A stretch of 64,000 bases of DNA from assembly GCA_026120185.1 (NCBI GenBank), contig JANUWF010001109.1, positions 1,666,001 to 1,730,000 of the forward strand, read 5' to 3'. Each line of letters opens with the position of its first letter. Positions within the stretch are counted from its first letter, which is position 1. Made by a program: the position numbers and the translations under genes. This document shows positions 1-8,960 of the stretch, piece by piece. This DNA is from Voacanga thouarsii (lineage: Eukaryota; Streptophyta; Magnoliopsida; Gentianales; Apocynaceae). The notes under the pieces were generated by a model. It did no database searches and was not told the origin of the DNA. It worked only from the letters and a program-made list of their open reading frames with translations.

Positions 1-790
1 TTACTACCAAATATACAAAGAAAAATTTTTTGTGTGTGTGTGTGTTTCTTCTTCTTCTTCTCATGAATAATTTAATACTTAACTTATCATTTCAAACACA
101 TCACATAGGCAAGTATTAAGTAAACTAATCATCAATTCTCAACAATCAACACATAACAAAAACCTTTCACTTCTATCTTATTCTTAAGTTATTCATGTAA
201 TTCACTTACTAAACATATCTCAATAGATTCTTTATCCTTAGAATAACTTTAATTCAAGAGGAAAAAAGGGTTGTACCTTCTAATAAGCAAGGATCAAGTT
301 TCTTTCTTTTCTTTCTTTCTTCTTAATTTTCTCTCTCTTCTTTCTCTCTCTTTTTCTTTCTTTTTTACTCATTCCTCTTCTTTCTTTCTTTCTTTCTTTT
401 CTTTCTCTTCTTCTTTATTTGTTTCAGTCTCTCTCTCTTTCTTCTCCCTCAATTTTGCCAACCTTATGCTTCTTCCTTTCTTCTCTATTTATAGATGTTA
501 GAATCTTTTGCTAGAAGCTATGGGAGGTGACTTGGCAATTATTAGAAAGGTGTAGAACATCTTAGAACTTTATAGAAGATGACTCATCATCTCTAGAAAG
601 CCTTAGAAGCTTATAGAAAATCTTGGAAACTTATAGAATAAAGTAGAAAATTATGAAATAAAATAGAAGGTACTAATGGCAACTCTAGAATATCTTAGAA
701 GCTAATAGAAACTCATAGAAGTCTTGAGAAATTTATAGAAGTTATGGGAGTTTTCTAGTTAGGCATGGTCACCTATTTACTATTGTAGGT
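1..790 (-). repeat. LTR-like fragment of a Ty3/gypsy element
   Basis: No gene is visible here. Read on the minus strand, the stretch has a plant-type TATA box (CTATAAATAG near 484-494) followed by a long GA-rich leader (CT-rich on the plus strand, about 295-450). The same order, including a GGCAATTxTTAGAA-like motif upstream of the TATA box, occurs in the solo LTR at 46620-49940, so I infer a related LTR. It lies at the 3' side of the minus-strand gag-protease remnant and may be that element's 3' LTR. No clean LTR edge or target duplication can be seen, and the short plus-strand frame over the CT tract is only low-complexity sequence. Confidence 0.45.
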
Positions 791-948
791 CCCATAGGTT
801 ACTTAGCAAAATTCCATATTTCTCTTCCTAATATAAAATAGGTTACTTAGCAAAATTCCGTTTTTCTTCCTAATTCATGAAACCTATTAATCCGAAAGCA
901 CCATGAAGAGCAACAAAAGTTCACAGCCCACCTAATTGACACCAACTA

Positions 949-1495
949 TTAATGTGTGTGTGTGTGTGTGTACTCCTTAATCTGTATGTATATATACTCC
1001 TTAACCACGGCAGTATTCCCCATAGAACTTTGCTCTTTAGGCTTATTCATCAAATAGGCTAAATATCCTAGACAGCTTTGCTTGAGAAATTTATGGGCCT
1101 TAGCTCTGGATATCAAATATTTTAACTTCTTCTCCCAATTACCCTTAGATTCTAAGACATCTTTTCTAGGCCTAACAAATTGCACCACCTTATTGCGATA
1201 ATCAACGTGTGCATGGTGTTTAGATAACCAATCTATGTCTAGAATAAGATCATAGTCCTTGCAAGGTATGATAATCAAATCTCTCAATAGATTCTCATTT
1301 CCTACTTTAATCGCACATTCGAGAACATATATCCTAACTTCAATCAATTTTCCTAAAGTTGTACTCACTAACAAGGTGTAAGGTAATTTTAACCCATTCC
1401 ACCCTACATGACATCCAAAAACTTTATTTCTATAGGAATAAGTTAGGATCAATCAATACATTAATTCTATAGTCTTGGATGGTGAACCTTTAACA
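949..1495 (-). pseudogene. gypsy retropepsin-like protease, broken
   Basis: The minus-strand frame has the plant gypsy protease signature: a GCHV..NGxxL segment, then the region DYDLILDIDWLSKHHA (the family usually has a D[FY]DVILGMDWL form) and a V-D-Y-R-N-K strand. The frame continues with a K-x-L-x-x-G-x-x-x-Y-L-A-Y-L stretch that normally lies between protease and reverse transcriptase. The active-site aspartate region upstream is disrupted: in-frame stops appear before residue 1 of the open stretch. In a live element this enzyme would cut the Gag-Pol polyprotein inside the particle. Confidence 0.75.
953..971. repeat. (TG)n microsatellite
   Basis: About nine TG units in a row lie at the broken end of the gypsy protease region. 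The repeat is simple sequence and may mark the deletion junction. Confidence 0.9.
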
Positions 1496-1654
1496 ATAGT
1501 AGGATCCATTCCCAGCTCATTTCTATCCATTTTGAATACCTTTGCTTTCATTTGTGGCTTTGGACGATTTCCTACAATGTTCGCATTATTTCCATTAGCA
1601 ACTTTATTCTCTAATGGATAGGGATTTCATTGGGTAATCCTGTTGCATTTTTGG

Positions 1655-1765
1655 GCACATGTCCCTTAAGTAACTGCGATCTCTGCAATTATAACACTCC
1701 GACGATTATTCTTATGCCAGCAATCACATTCCATATGTCCTCTTTTTCCACAAAAACGATAATCT
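1655..1765 (-). pseudogene. tandem gag zinc knuckles, in two frames
   Basis: Two CCHC-like knuckles follow each other on the minus strand. The first (1720-1764) reads YRFCGKRGHMECDC, with the first cysteine replaced by tyrosine. The second (1655-1696) reads CYNCRDRSYLRDMC, with the histidine replaced by tyrosine. They lie in different reading frames, so an indel separates them. Double knuckles of this kind bind the genomic RNA in several plant gypsy lineages. Confidence 0.7.
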
Positions 1766-1797
1766 ATCTCATTCCAATTATTCCCAACCGAAATGGC

Positions 1798-2566
1798 TTA
1801 AGCTTGCTTTCTTTTGTTATGCCACTGTTGCCCTGAAGGCCTTTTAACAAGAAATTTCTTGACAGGTGCTGCAGCTTTACTTGTAAATTTATTCCTATCT
1901 TTATTCTCCATTCTAGTAGCAGCATCAATAGCAGAAGAATAAGTTATGGGTGGAAAATGAGCTAGTTCTAGTCTTAATTCTTGTCTTAAACCTTTTTTTG
2001 GATTGGTGAGCATGATTCTACTCAGTGTCAATCAAACGATGACAATCCTTTGATAGCTTATTAAATTGTGCTACACATTATACCACAGTCATACTCCCTT
2101 GCTTTAAGGTTTGAAACTCATCTGCATGTTTCTTGACTATCTATTGCACTATATATTCTGCTTGGAATACCGTTACAAAAGTATTCCAACTCTACTCCTT
2201 TCTATCTTGTTCCCAGACTTCCTGGATTCTTGTCCACCAATTTTTTGCTAGCCTTCACAGTCGAAAGGTTGCAAACTTTACTCTCCTCTCTTCTGAATAT
2301 TTCAGAGTTTAGAATATATCCTCCATGCTTTCAAGTCACATCCCAGCTTTTCAGTCTTGTTCAACTACCCCTAAGAAAATGGGAGACTGAAAATTTAAAA
2401 ATTTCTGTAATGCTTTGTCATCTCCCTTTTGTTCTCTTTTCTCCATTAAATTTTGTTGTATCACTATCATTTTCCTAAAGGTTTGGGTAATAATAACTTC
2501 TTTAGTTCTTTCAACTTCAACTGCTTGTGGAGGATTTACCATAGGATTGGCTTTTTAATTTAATTG
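1798..2566 (-). pseudogene. gypsy gag capsid region, broken
   Basis: Across several frames the minus strand shows the Retrotrans_gag pattern: an F-x-x-x-x-P start, ME-x-IF, an E-x-R-V-x-FATF-x-L stretch, an NWW motif, K-x-A-x-EF-x-x-L-x-Q-G-x-M-T-V, and F-x-x-L-S. This is the structural capsid domain. The open pieces at 2351-2542 and 1798-2031 belong to it. Stops and frameshifts break it at least five times. Confidence 0.7.
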
Positions 2567-2659
2567 ATTCATTGTTGACGCTCCTCCATTATTGCGTAGT
2601 GGCCCGAGTTTTCCAAGGCATCTTCATACCATTGATATAACACTTTCAAAATATAAACT

Positions 2660-2703
2660 ATCATGTGTAGATTTTATTCTAACACAGCCAAAATTTCACA
2701 ACA
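2660..2703 (+). repeat. copia A 5' LTR stub
   Basis: Only the last 44 bp of the LTR remain. They align with the end of the 3' LTR (8131-8174), including GTGTAGATTTTATTCTAA and the terminal ACA. The rest was lost at the junction with the gypsy remnant. Confidence 0.75.
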
Positions 2704-2718
2704 CGTTATTAGCACAAG
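2704..2718 (+). other. copia A primer-binding site, tRNA-Ile type
   Basis: The bases directly after the LTR read CGTTATTAGCACAAG. This is not the TGGTATCAGAGC initiator-Met site common in copia elements. It closely matches the complement of the anticodon arm of plant tRNA-Ile(AAU), as I recall that tRNA (13 of 15 bases). Use of an internal, half-tRNA primer is known for some copia elements. The match to tRNA-Ile is from memory and should be aligned. Confidence 0.55.
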
Positions 2719-2797
2719 TCTCTGCCGTTATAAAAGCTAAAAGACTAAAAAAACGAGTCTCTACTAGAAGACTAAAGGTACGCATTTATTGATCCCT

Positions 2798-3855
2798 ATG
2801 GCTAACCTTACTAAATTCAAATTTGTAACCCTTGATATTTCTAAAAAAATTATATGTCATGGGTTCTTGATACAGAAATGCATCCAAATGCTGAAGGCCT
2901 TAGAGAAACTATTAAAGAAAAAAATAGTGAATCTGCACAACAAAATGCCAAAGCTTTGATTTTTATCCGTCTTCATCTCAACGAAAATTTAAAAATAGAA
3001 TATCTTACCAAAAAATATTCATATGTCCTGTAGATAAATTTAAAAGAAAGATTTAACTACCTGAAGATGGTCGTATTACCAACTACACGATATGAATGAT
3101 TGCACCAGATATTACAAGATTTTAAAATCATAAATGAATATAGCTCCGCTATGTATAAAATTATTATCTCAATTAAAATTATGCGGATAAAAAGTTATTG
3201 ATGAAGATATGTTGGAGAAGACATTCTCCACCTTTCATGCCTCGAATATTGTCTTGCAGCAATAATATCGAGAAAAAAAAGTATACAAAATTTACTGATT
3301 TAATTACTGTCCTTCTCATTGTAGAGAAAAAATAATTAGTTATTATTGAGAAATCATGAAGTCAGACCAAATGGCTCAACAGCACTCCTAGAAGTGAATG
3401 CTATTGGCTTCAGCAGAAACCATAGTCATAGTCGTAGTCATAGTCGTTGCCGTAGCTGTGGTCGTAGTCATGGACACGCTCGATATTTCCCTTATCATAG
3501 TAATAATCAAGTTGTGAGAAATCAGTGGGAAAGAAAAGATAATCAGGGAAAAGAAAAAGAAATGCAAGAAAATTACGAAGATAAGTGTTACAGATATGGT
3601 ATGAAAAGTTATTGGTCACGTAACTGTCGTACGACCAAGCATTTAGTGGAATTATATCTAGCTTCACTAAAAAAGAAAAATAAAAATGTTGAAGCAAAAT
3701 TTTCTCAACATCCAGTGAATGCTGCTGACGACAATAATATTGATCCAGAAAATCATAATATCAATATTACCCATATGGATGTATCTGATTTTTTCGAATA
3801 CCTAGACGGTAGGATAGACCATTTAATTGGTGATGGCAGTGTCCAGAAGAACTAA
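2798..3855 (+). pseudogene. copia A gag, broken
   Basis: The ATG at 2798 starts MANLTKFKF, matching the gag start of copia B (MANIAKLEF at 45463, minus). Stops at 3031 and 3097 and frameshifts near 3180-3340 break the capsid part. The final open piece (3346-3855) is rich in Arg, Ser and His and then carries the zinc knuckle CYRYGMKSYWSRNC, where copia B has the intact CYRCGMKGHWSRNC. Two metal ligands, one Cys and the His, are therefore lost. Gag would form the particle and bind RNA. Confidence 0.85.
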
Positions 3856-3931
3856 TGCCTCACCTTGATATTTTTAAATATTCATTATATTTTAATAATA
3901 TTTACGTTTACATATACATATTTTTGTTCAA

Positions 3932-4537
3932 ATGACTATTTTTAATGATGATGTATGTATTATTGATAGTGAAACTACACATACCATACTAAAAAATGAG
4001 AAATATTTTTCTTATCTCAAAATGAGAGAAATAAATATTTATACTATAAACGGTAGTACAAATTTAATTGAAGGATCCGGAAGAGCTAATATATTGTTGC
4101 CTAAGGGAACAATAATTAATATTGATAAGGCACTATTTTTCTCAAAATTCAAAAGAAATTTATTGAGTTTTAAAGATATTCGCAGAAATGGGTATCATGT
4201 TGAAACAAATGAAGAAAATAGTATTGATCATCTTTATTTTACTCAAATTAATTTAGGTAAGGAATCTATATTAGAAAAACTACCGTCTTTTTCTACTAGC
4301 CTATATTTTGTAAAAATATGTACAATTGAAATTCATTATCTAGTAAACCAGAAGTTTACTGATCTTACTACTTTTAGTATTTGGCATGACCGATTGGGTC
4401 ATTTGGTATCTATCATGATAAGAATAATAATTGAGAATACACACGATTATCTATTAAAAAATAAAAAGATGTTGACATTAGAAAAATTCTCATGTACTGC
4501 ATGTTCTCTAGGAAAATTAATTATTAAACCATCATAG
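3932..4537 (+). pseudogene. copia A protease and integrase N-terminus
   Basis: The frame begins in a copia protease, with CIIDSETTHTIL at the active site. Copia B has DSGT there, so the catalytic Gly is replaced by Glu. A LLPKGT strand and a NLLSFKDI motif follow. The end of the frame holds the HDRLGH part and the C-x2-C (CTACSLGK) of the integrase zinc-binding domain. A stop and frameshift end it at 4537. A TAA and about 75 bp separate it from gag. Confidence 0.85.
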
Positions 4538-5790
4538 TAAAAGTAGGAGCTAAAAGTCCTACATTTCTTGAACGGATTCACGGAGATATTTGTTAACCTA
4601 TTCATCCACCATGTAGGCCGTTCAGATATTTTATAGTCTTAATTGATGCATCATTCCGATAGTCACATGTGCGTTTATTATCTACTCACAACCTAGCGTT
4701 TGCGAGATTACTTGCTCAAATAATTAAATTACGAGCACAATTTTCTGACCATAAAATTAAAAATATCTGTTTGGATAATACTGGTGAATTTTCATCAGAT
4801 GCTTTTGATGCAAATTGCATGTCAATTGGGATTAATATTGAACATCCTGTAGCTCATGTTCATACACAAATGGTCTTGTTGAATCTTTTATTAATATATT
4901 ACAATTAATTAATATTACATTATTAATGAAAACAAATCTCCCAACATTTACCTAGGGACATGCTATTTTAAATGCTGCAGCACTTGTACGTATAAAGCTA
5001 ACTAGTTATCATAAATTCTCTCATTTGCAATTAGCTTTAGGTTTAAAATCAAATATTGCTCATTTAAGAATTTTTGGCTGTGTTGTATATGTTCCAATTG
5101 CACCAAACCAACGTACAAAAATGTGTCCTCAAAAAAGAAATGGGATATATATTGGATATGATTCTCCCTCTATTATTAGGTATGTTGAACATTAATTGGG
5201 ATTAATGTTGAACATCCAGTAGCTCATGTTCATATACAAAATGGTCTTTCTGAATCTTTAATTAAAATATTACAATTAATTACTATACCATTATTAATGA
5301 AAACAAATCTCCCAACATCTGTTTGGGGACATGCTATTTTACATGTTGCAGCACTTATACGTATAAGGCTAACTAGTTATCATAAATTTTCTCATTTGTA
5401 ATTAACTTTTGGTTCAAAACTAAATATTACTCATTTAAGAATTTTTGGGTGTGCTGTATATGTTCCAATTACACTAAACCAACGTACAAAGATGGGTCTT
5501 CAAAAAAGAAAGGGGATATACGTTGGATATAATTCTCCCTCTATTATCAGGTATATTGAAGCCCTGACGGGAGATGTATCATAACAATATTTGCTGATTG
5601 TTATTTTGATGAATCATTATTCCCTAAATTAGGAGGAGAACATAAACAGTATAAGAAAGATTTTGCTTAGACAACATCATTAAATTATCTTGATCCACGC
5701 ACAAGCGCGTGTGAACTTGAAGTTCAAAAGATATCAAATGCCGATGCTTTTGTTGATTCCAGAAGAGTAACAAAATCACATATTCCAACT
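4538..5790 (+). pseudogene. copia A integrase core, frameshifted
   Basis: Fragments of the rve-type integrase core are visible: the H-x-D-I-like region near 4580, the LDNTGEF stretch with the second aspartate near 4772, and the H-x-Q-M/NGL end of the core. The order is broken by frameshifts and by an approximately 370 bp tandem duplication (4824-5560). The downstream LRIFGC-V-YVP and G-Y-DSPSI motifs occur once per repeat unit. In an active element this enzyme inserts the cDNA into the nuclear genome. Confidence 0.8.
4824..5560 (+). repeat. tandem duplication inside integrase
   Basis: Bases 4824-5190 and 5194-5560 are two copies of one integrase segment, in the same orientation with a 370 bp period. 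Both run from AATTGGGATTAAT to a TATTATxAGGTAT end. They differ at roughly 40 positions by eye, about 11 percent. Copia B has the segment once, so the doubling is derived. Confidence 0.9.
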
Positions 5791-7014
5791 ATGAATGCTC
5801 CTTTTCGAATTGAAGTCCCAGCAGAACAAAAGATTATCCCTATAGCTGCTGAGTTAAAAGCACGCCAGATGCATGACCGACCTCTTGGTTCTAAAAATAA
5901 AAATCCTCAAAAGAAAAGAGGATTAAATGATCCAAATGATCATATTGAAGAAAAGAATAATAAAGACCAAGAGAGAACTGATGACAAAATAAAAGAACCA
6001 AAAGTTGATGAAAGTAACACTGAAATTTCTATCAATTATACTACTTCCGATAGAAGTTGGAATCGGATAGAAACAATTATTGATAATATATTTGCATACA
6101 ATATATCTCTTGATGTTACACAGGATAATGATGATCCTGAACCAATATCAGTTGATGAATGTCGGTATAGAAAAAATTGGCTACAATGGAAAGATGCGAT
6201 TCAATCAAAGTTAAATGCATTAACAAAACGTGAAGTCTTTGGACTTGCAGTCCGAATACCAAAAGGTGTAAAACCTGTTGGTTACAAATGAATATTTATG
6301 CGAAAGCGCAATGAAAATAATGAAATCGTACGATATAAAACACGGTTAGTAGTCCAAGATTTTTCACAAAGACTAGGTATTGATTATGATGAAACTTATT
6401 CTCTTATTGTTGATGCTATTACACTCTGATATCTTATTAGTTCAGCAGTACATGAAAAGATAGATATGCGCCTATTAGATGTTATCACTACTTACTTGAA
6501 TGGAAATTTAGAAAATAATATTTACATGAAAATCCCCGAAAGATTTCGCATGCCCGAAGCATATAAACATTATCTTCGTGAAAATTACTCCATCAAGTTG
6601 CATAAATCATTATATGGCCTGAAGCAATCTGAGCGTATGTAGTTCAATCGTCTTAGTGAATATTTATTGAAAGCGAGATTTAAAAATAACCAAGTATGTC
6701 CATGTGTTTTTATTAAGAAATTTGGTTCGAAATTTGTGATATTAGCTATATATATTGATGATATTAATCTTATTAGAACTCTAGAAGAACTCTAAGAAAT
6801 AATTGATTATTTAAAAAGAGAATTCAAAATCAATGATTTTTGTAAAACTAAATTTTTCCTTGGTTTACAAATTGAACATCTGGAAAGTAGAATATTTATT
6901 CAACAATCAACATATACAATAAAATTTCTAAAAAGATTTTACATGGACAAAGCGCATCCATTGAGTATTCAAATAATCATCCGATCATTAGATTTGAATA
7001 AAGATCTTTTCTGA
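5791..7014 (+). pseudogene. copia A reverse transcriptase, broken
   Basis: The first open piece (5791-6291) holds the variable linker and the start of the RVT_2 domain, with W-x-x-W-K-D-A-I-Q-S-K-L and a V-x-P-x-G-x-K-P-V-G-Y-K end, and stops at TGA 6289. Further on come DYDETYS, LLDV-x-T-x-YLNGN, KSLYGLKQ and the catalytic YIDDI near 6750. Stops at 6427, 6640 and 7012 are each explained by one C-to-T or G-to-A change relative to copia B. Confidence 0.85.
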
Positions 7015-7760
7015 CCTCAAGAAGATAACCTTGGTCTTGAAGTACCATATCTCAATGCAATTGGTGCATTGATGTATCTTGCTAATAATATATGACTTGA
7101 TATTGCATTTGCTATCAATTTATTAGCAAGATTTAGTTATTCATCAACACGACGACATTGGAATGAAAACAAGTCCTTTGATATCTCCAAGGTACAATTG
7201 ATCTCAAATTATTTTATTTAAATAAAATCAACCAAACATTGATAGGTCATGCAGATGCTGGTTATTTATCTAATCCACATAAAACACGTTCTCAAACAGA
7301 CTATCTATTTACATGTGAAAATACTGCTATATCACGCCGTTATACAAAACAATCTATAACAGCTACTTCTTCAAATCATGCTGAAATTATAGCTATTTAT
7401 GAAACAAGTCGAGAATGTATATGGTTAAGATCAGTGATTCATTATATTCGAGAAAGTTGTAAATTATCATCTATAAGAGATATTATAACTCCACTTTATG
7501 AAGACAATGCAGTTTGTATAGCTTAGTTACTGGAGGATATGTTAAAAGAGATCGAAGAAAACATATTTCACCAAAATTCTTCTTTACTCATGAACTCCAG
7601 TAGAAATGTGAAATTGATGTGTTACAAATTCAGTCATATGACAACCTGACAGATATTTTCACAAAGTCTTTATCGACTGCAACATTTGAGAAGTTGAGAT
7701 ACAAAATCAATATGCATCAGTTCAAAGATTTAAATGAATCATCTCATCAGGGGGAGTAAT
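7015..7760 (+). pseudogene. copia A RNase H and Pol C-terminus
   Basis: The copia RNase H hallmarks are present: the A-D-A-G-YLS..HKTRSQT-YLF stretch, ATSSNHAEI, the RECIWLR motif and Y-E-D-N-A. Past a stop at 7525 the sequence still encodes the DIFTKSL-type Pol end. A purine run near 7750 ends the region. This domain removes the RNA strand during reverse transcription. Confidence 0.85.
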
Positions 7761-7870
7761 AAGCAGACATATAGAATAATGTACTCTTTTTCCTTCACTA
7801 GATTCTTTTTCCCAATGGGTTTTTATCTAGTAAGGTTTTAACGAAGCATATTCTTTATGTAATGGATATC

Positions 7871-7880
7871 CAAGGGGGAG
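7871..7880 (+). other. copia A polypurine tract
   Basis: CAAGGGGGAG lies directly against the 3' LTR, where plus-strand DNA synthesis starts. Copia B has the same tract next to its 3' LTR. A second, similar purine run (CAGGGGGAG near 7749) lies about 120 bp upstream. Confidence 0.85.
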
Positions 7881-8174
7881 TGTTATGAATTAATGAAGAA
7901 TCCACTAATTCCATTAGTAGATATAGATGTCTACCATTAAGAGTTAGTGGAGACACCACTACTACATATTAGTGAAAAATGATTAATTCCACTAATAGAG
8001 CTCTATAAATAGAGCTCTTCTCCAAACTTGAGAGATATACTAATTGTGAGAGAATTGTTGGAGAAAGTTGTGAGAGAAAAGAAAAAGAGAAGTTTGAAGA
8101 AATTATTGTGCAAATAATAGTAAGAGATTTATTGTGTGTAGATTTTATTCTAATACTGTCAAATTTTCATAACA
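7881..8174 (+). repeat. copia A 3' LTR
   Basis: This 294 bp LTR starts TGTTATGAATTA and ends TTTTCATAACA, with a TGTTAT/ATAACA terminal inverted repeat. A TATA box (TATAAATAG, 8004-8012) sits between mirrored GAGCTC sites. Several CCACTAAT/ATTAGTGG motifs lie upstream of it in both orientations. The LTR supplies promoter and polyadenylation signals to the element. Confidence 0.9.
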
Positions 8175-8317
8175 TATATAACCATAATTATAAGAGAAGA
8201 GGCCCTATTCCTATTCAATCATTCCACCAAAAGGAGCATTCACTTTTGCGAGGAATGAAACTAATGTTACTTGCAAATATCAGTCTTTAGCAAAATGATG
8301 AAGCATCACGTGAAATA

Positions 8318-8960
8318 CACTACTAGAAAAATGTGTTGTCGTGACAAGACAAAATGTTATAATAAAAGTCTATTATGACATTTCAAATGTTGTGACATTC
8401 ACGTGGAATGTTCTCTAAAACGCCGTTGCTATAATCATTAAGGACGTTAACAAATGTCATATTAAGTACACCTATTGTAACATATGTAACTATTATATCA
8501 AACATCTTCTTACAACATTTTGTCATGCTATAAAAGAGTTTAGTAACTGCCAAAATTTAAATCATATGTTAACATTTTAAAGTGTCATAATAACTAAAAT
8601 ATATAACGACATTTATAACTATCAAGCAAAACTCTTCACATAACATTTTGTTGTGTTATATAAATACTTGCCAACGGTCAAAATCAATCTACATAAACAT
8701 TTATTAATGTCATAATATCTTTTGATAGCTTTAAATTATATTATAATTTATTAGATTTCGTGATAATTTATACTGTCATTATTATTTGTTATACACTTAT
8801 ACATGTTTAAAGTTAATATAACAACATTTTTAAATTTCTATCACGCGCTGAATATGTTTAAATCTTTGAATGTAAAATGTTACAATGTTACATATAATGA
8901 CACTTTTTAACGTGTCACTGCATTTTTATGATATTTCAGTTCTTACATGTAATAATTACC
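8318..8960 (+). repeat. CACTA left terminal and subterminal repeats
   Basis: After the terminal inverted repeat, short motifs such as TTATGACATTT, GTGACATT and AACATTTTGT recur in both orientations over about 600 bp. Such subterminal arrays are where the transposase-complex protein binds in En/Spm-type elements. Confidence 0.65.

Larger units (their letters stand above)
949..2640 (-). mobile_element. Ty3/gypsy retrotransposon remnant, internally deleted
   Basis: On the minus strand the order is gag, two zinc knuckles and aspartic protease, as in plant Ty3/gypsy elements of the chromovirus type. Reverse transcriptase, RNase H and integrase are absent: the sequence passes from just past the protease into a TG microsatellite (953-971) and LTR-like DNA. 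The gag end at 2580-2640 has a weak TGGTAT-type primer-site resemblance. The 5' LTR that should lie to the right is missing where copia A begins. Many stops and frameshifts show that it is dead. Confidence 0.75.
2660..8174 (+). mobile_element. Ty1/copia retrotransposon A, decayed
   Basis: The domain order is gag, protease, integrase, reverse transcriptase and RNase H, the Ty1/copia order. It belongs to the same family as copia B at 40343-45916: LTR ends, primer site, polypurine tract and all protein domains correspond. The 5' LTR is reduced to about 44 bp, while the 3' LTR is whole. Many premature stops and an integrase duplication show that it is an old, inactive copy. About 140 bp of unassigned sequence (8175-8317) separates it from the CACTA element. 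Confidence 0.9.

Noticed and set aside
271..501. Ser/Phe/Leu-rich small frame
   Set aside because: It is the translation of a CT-rich LTR leader tract.
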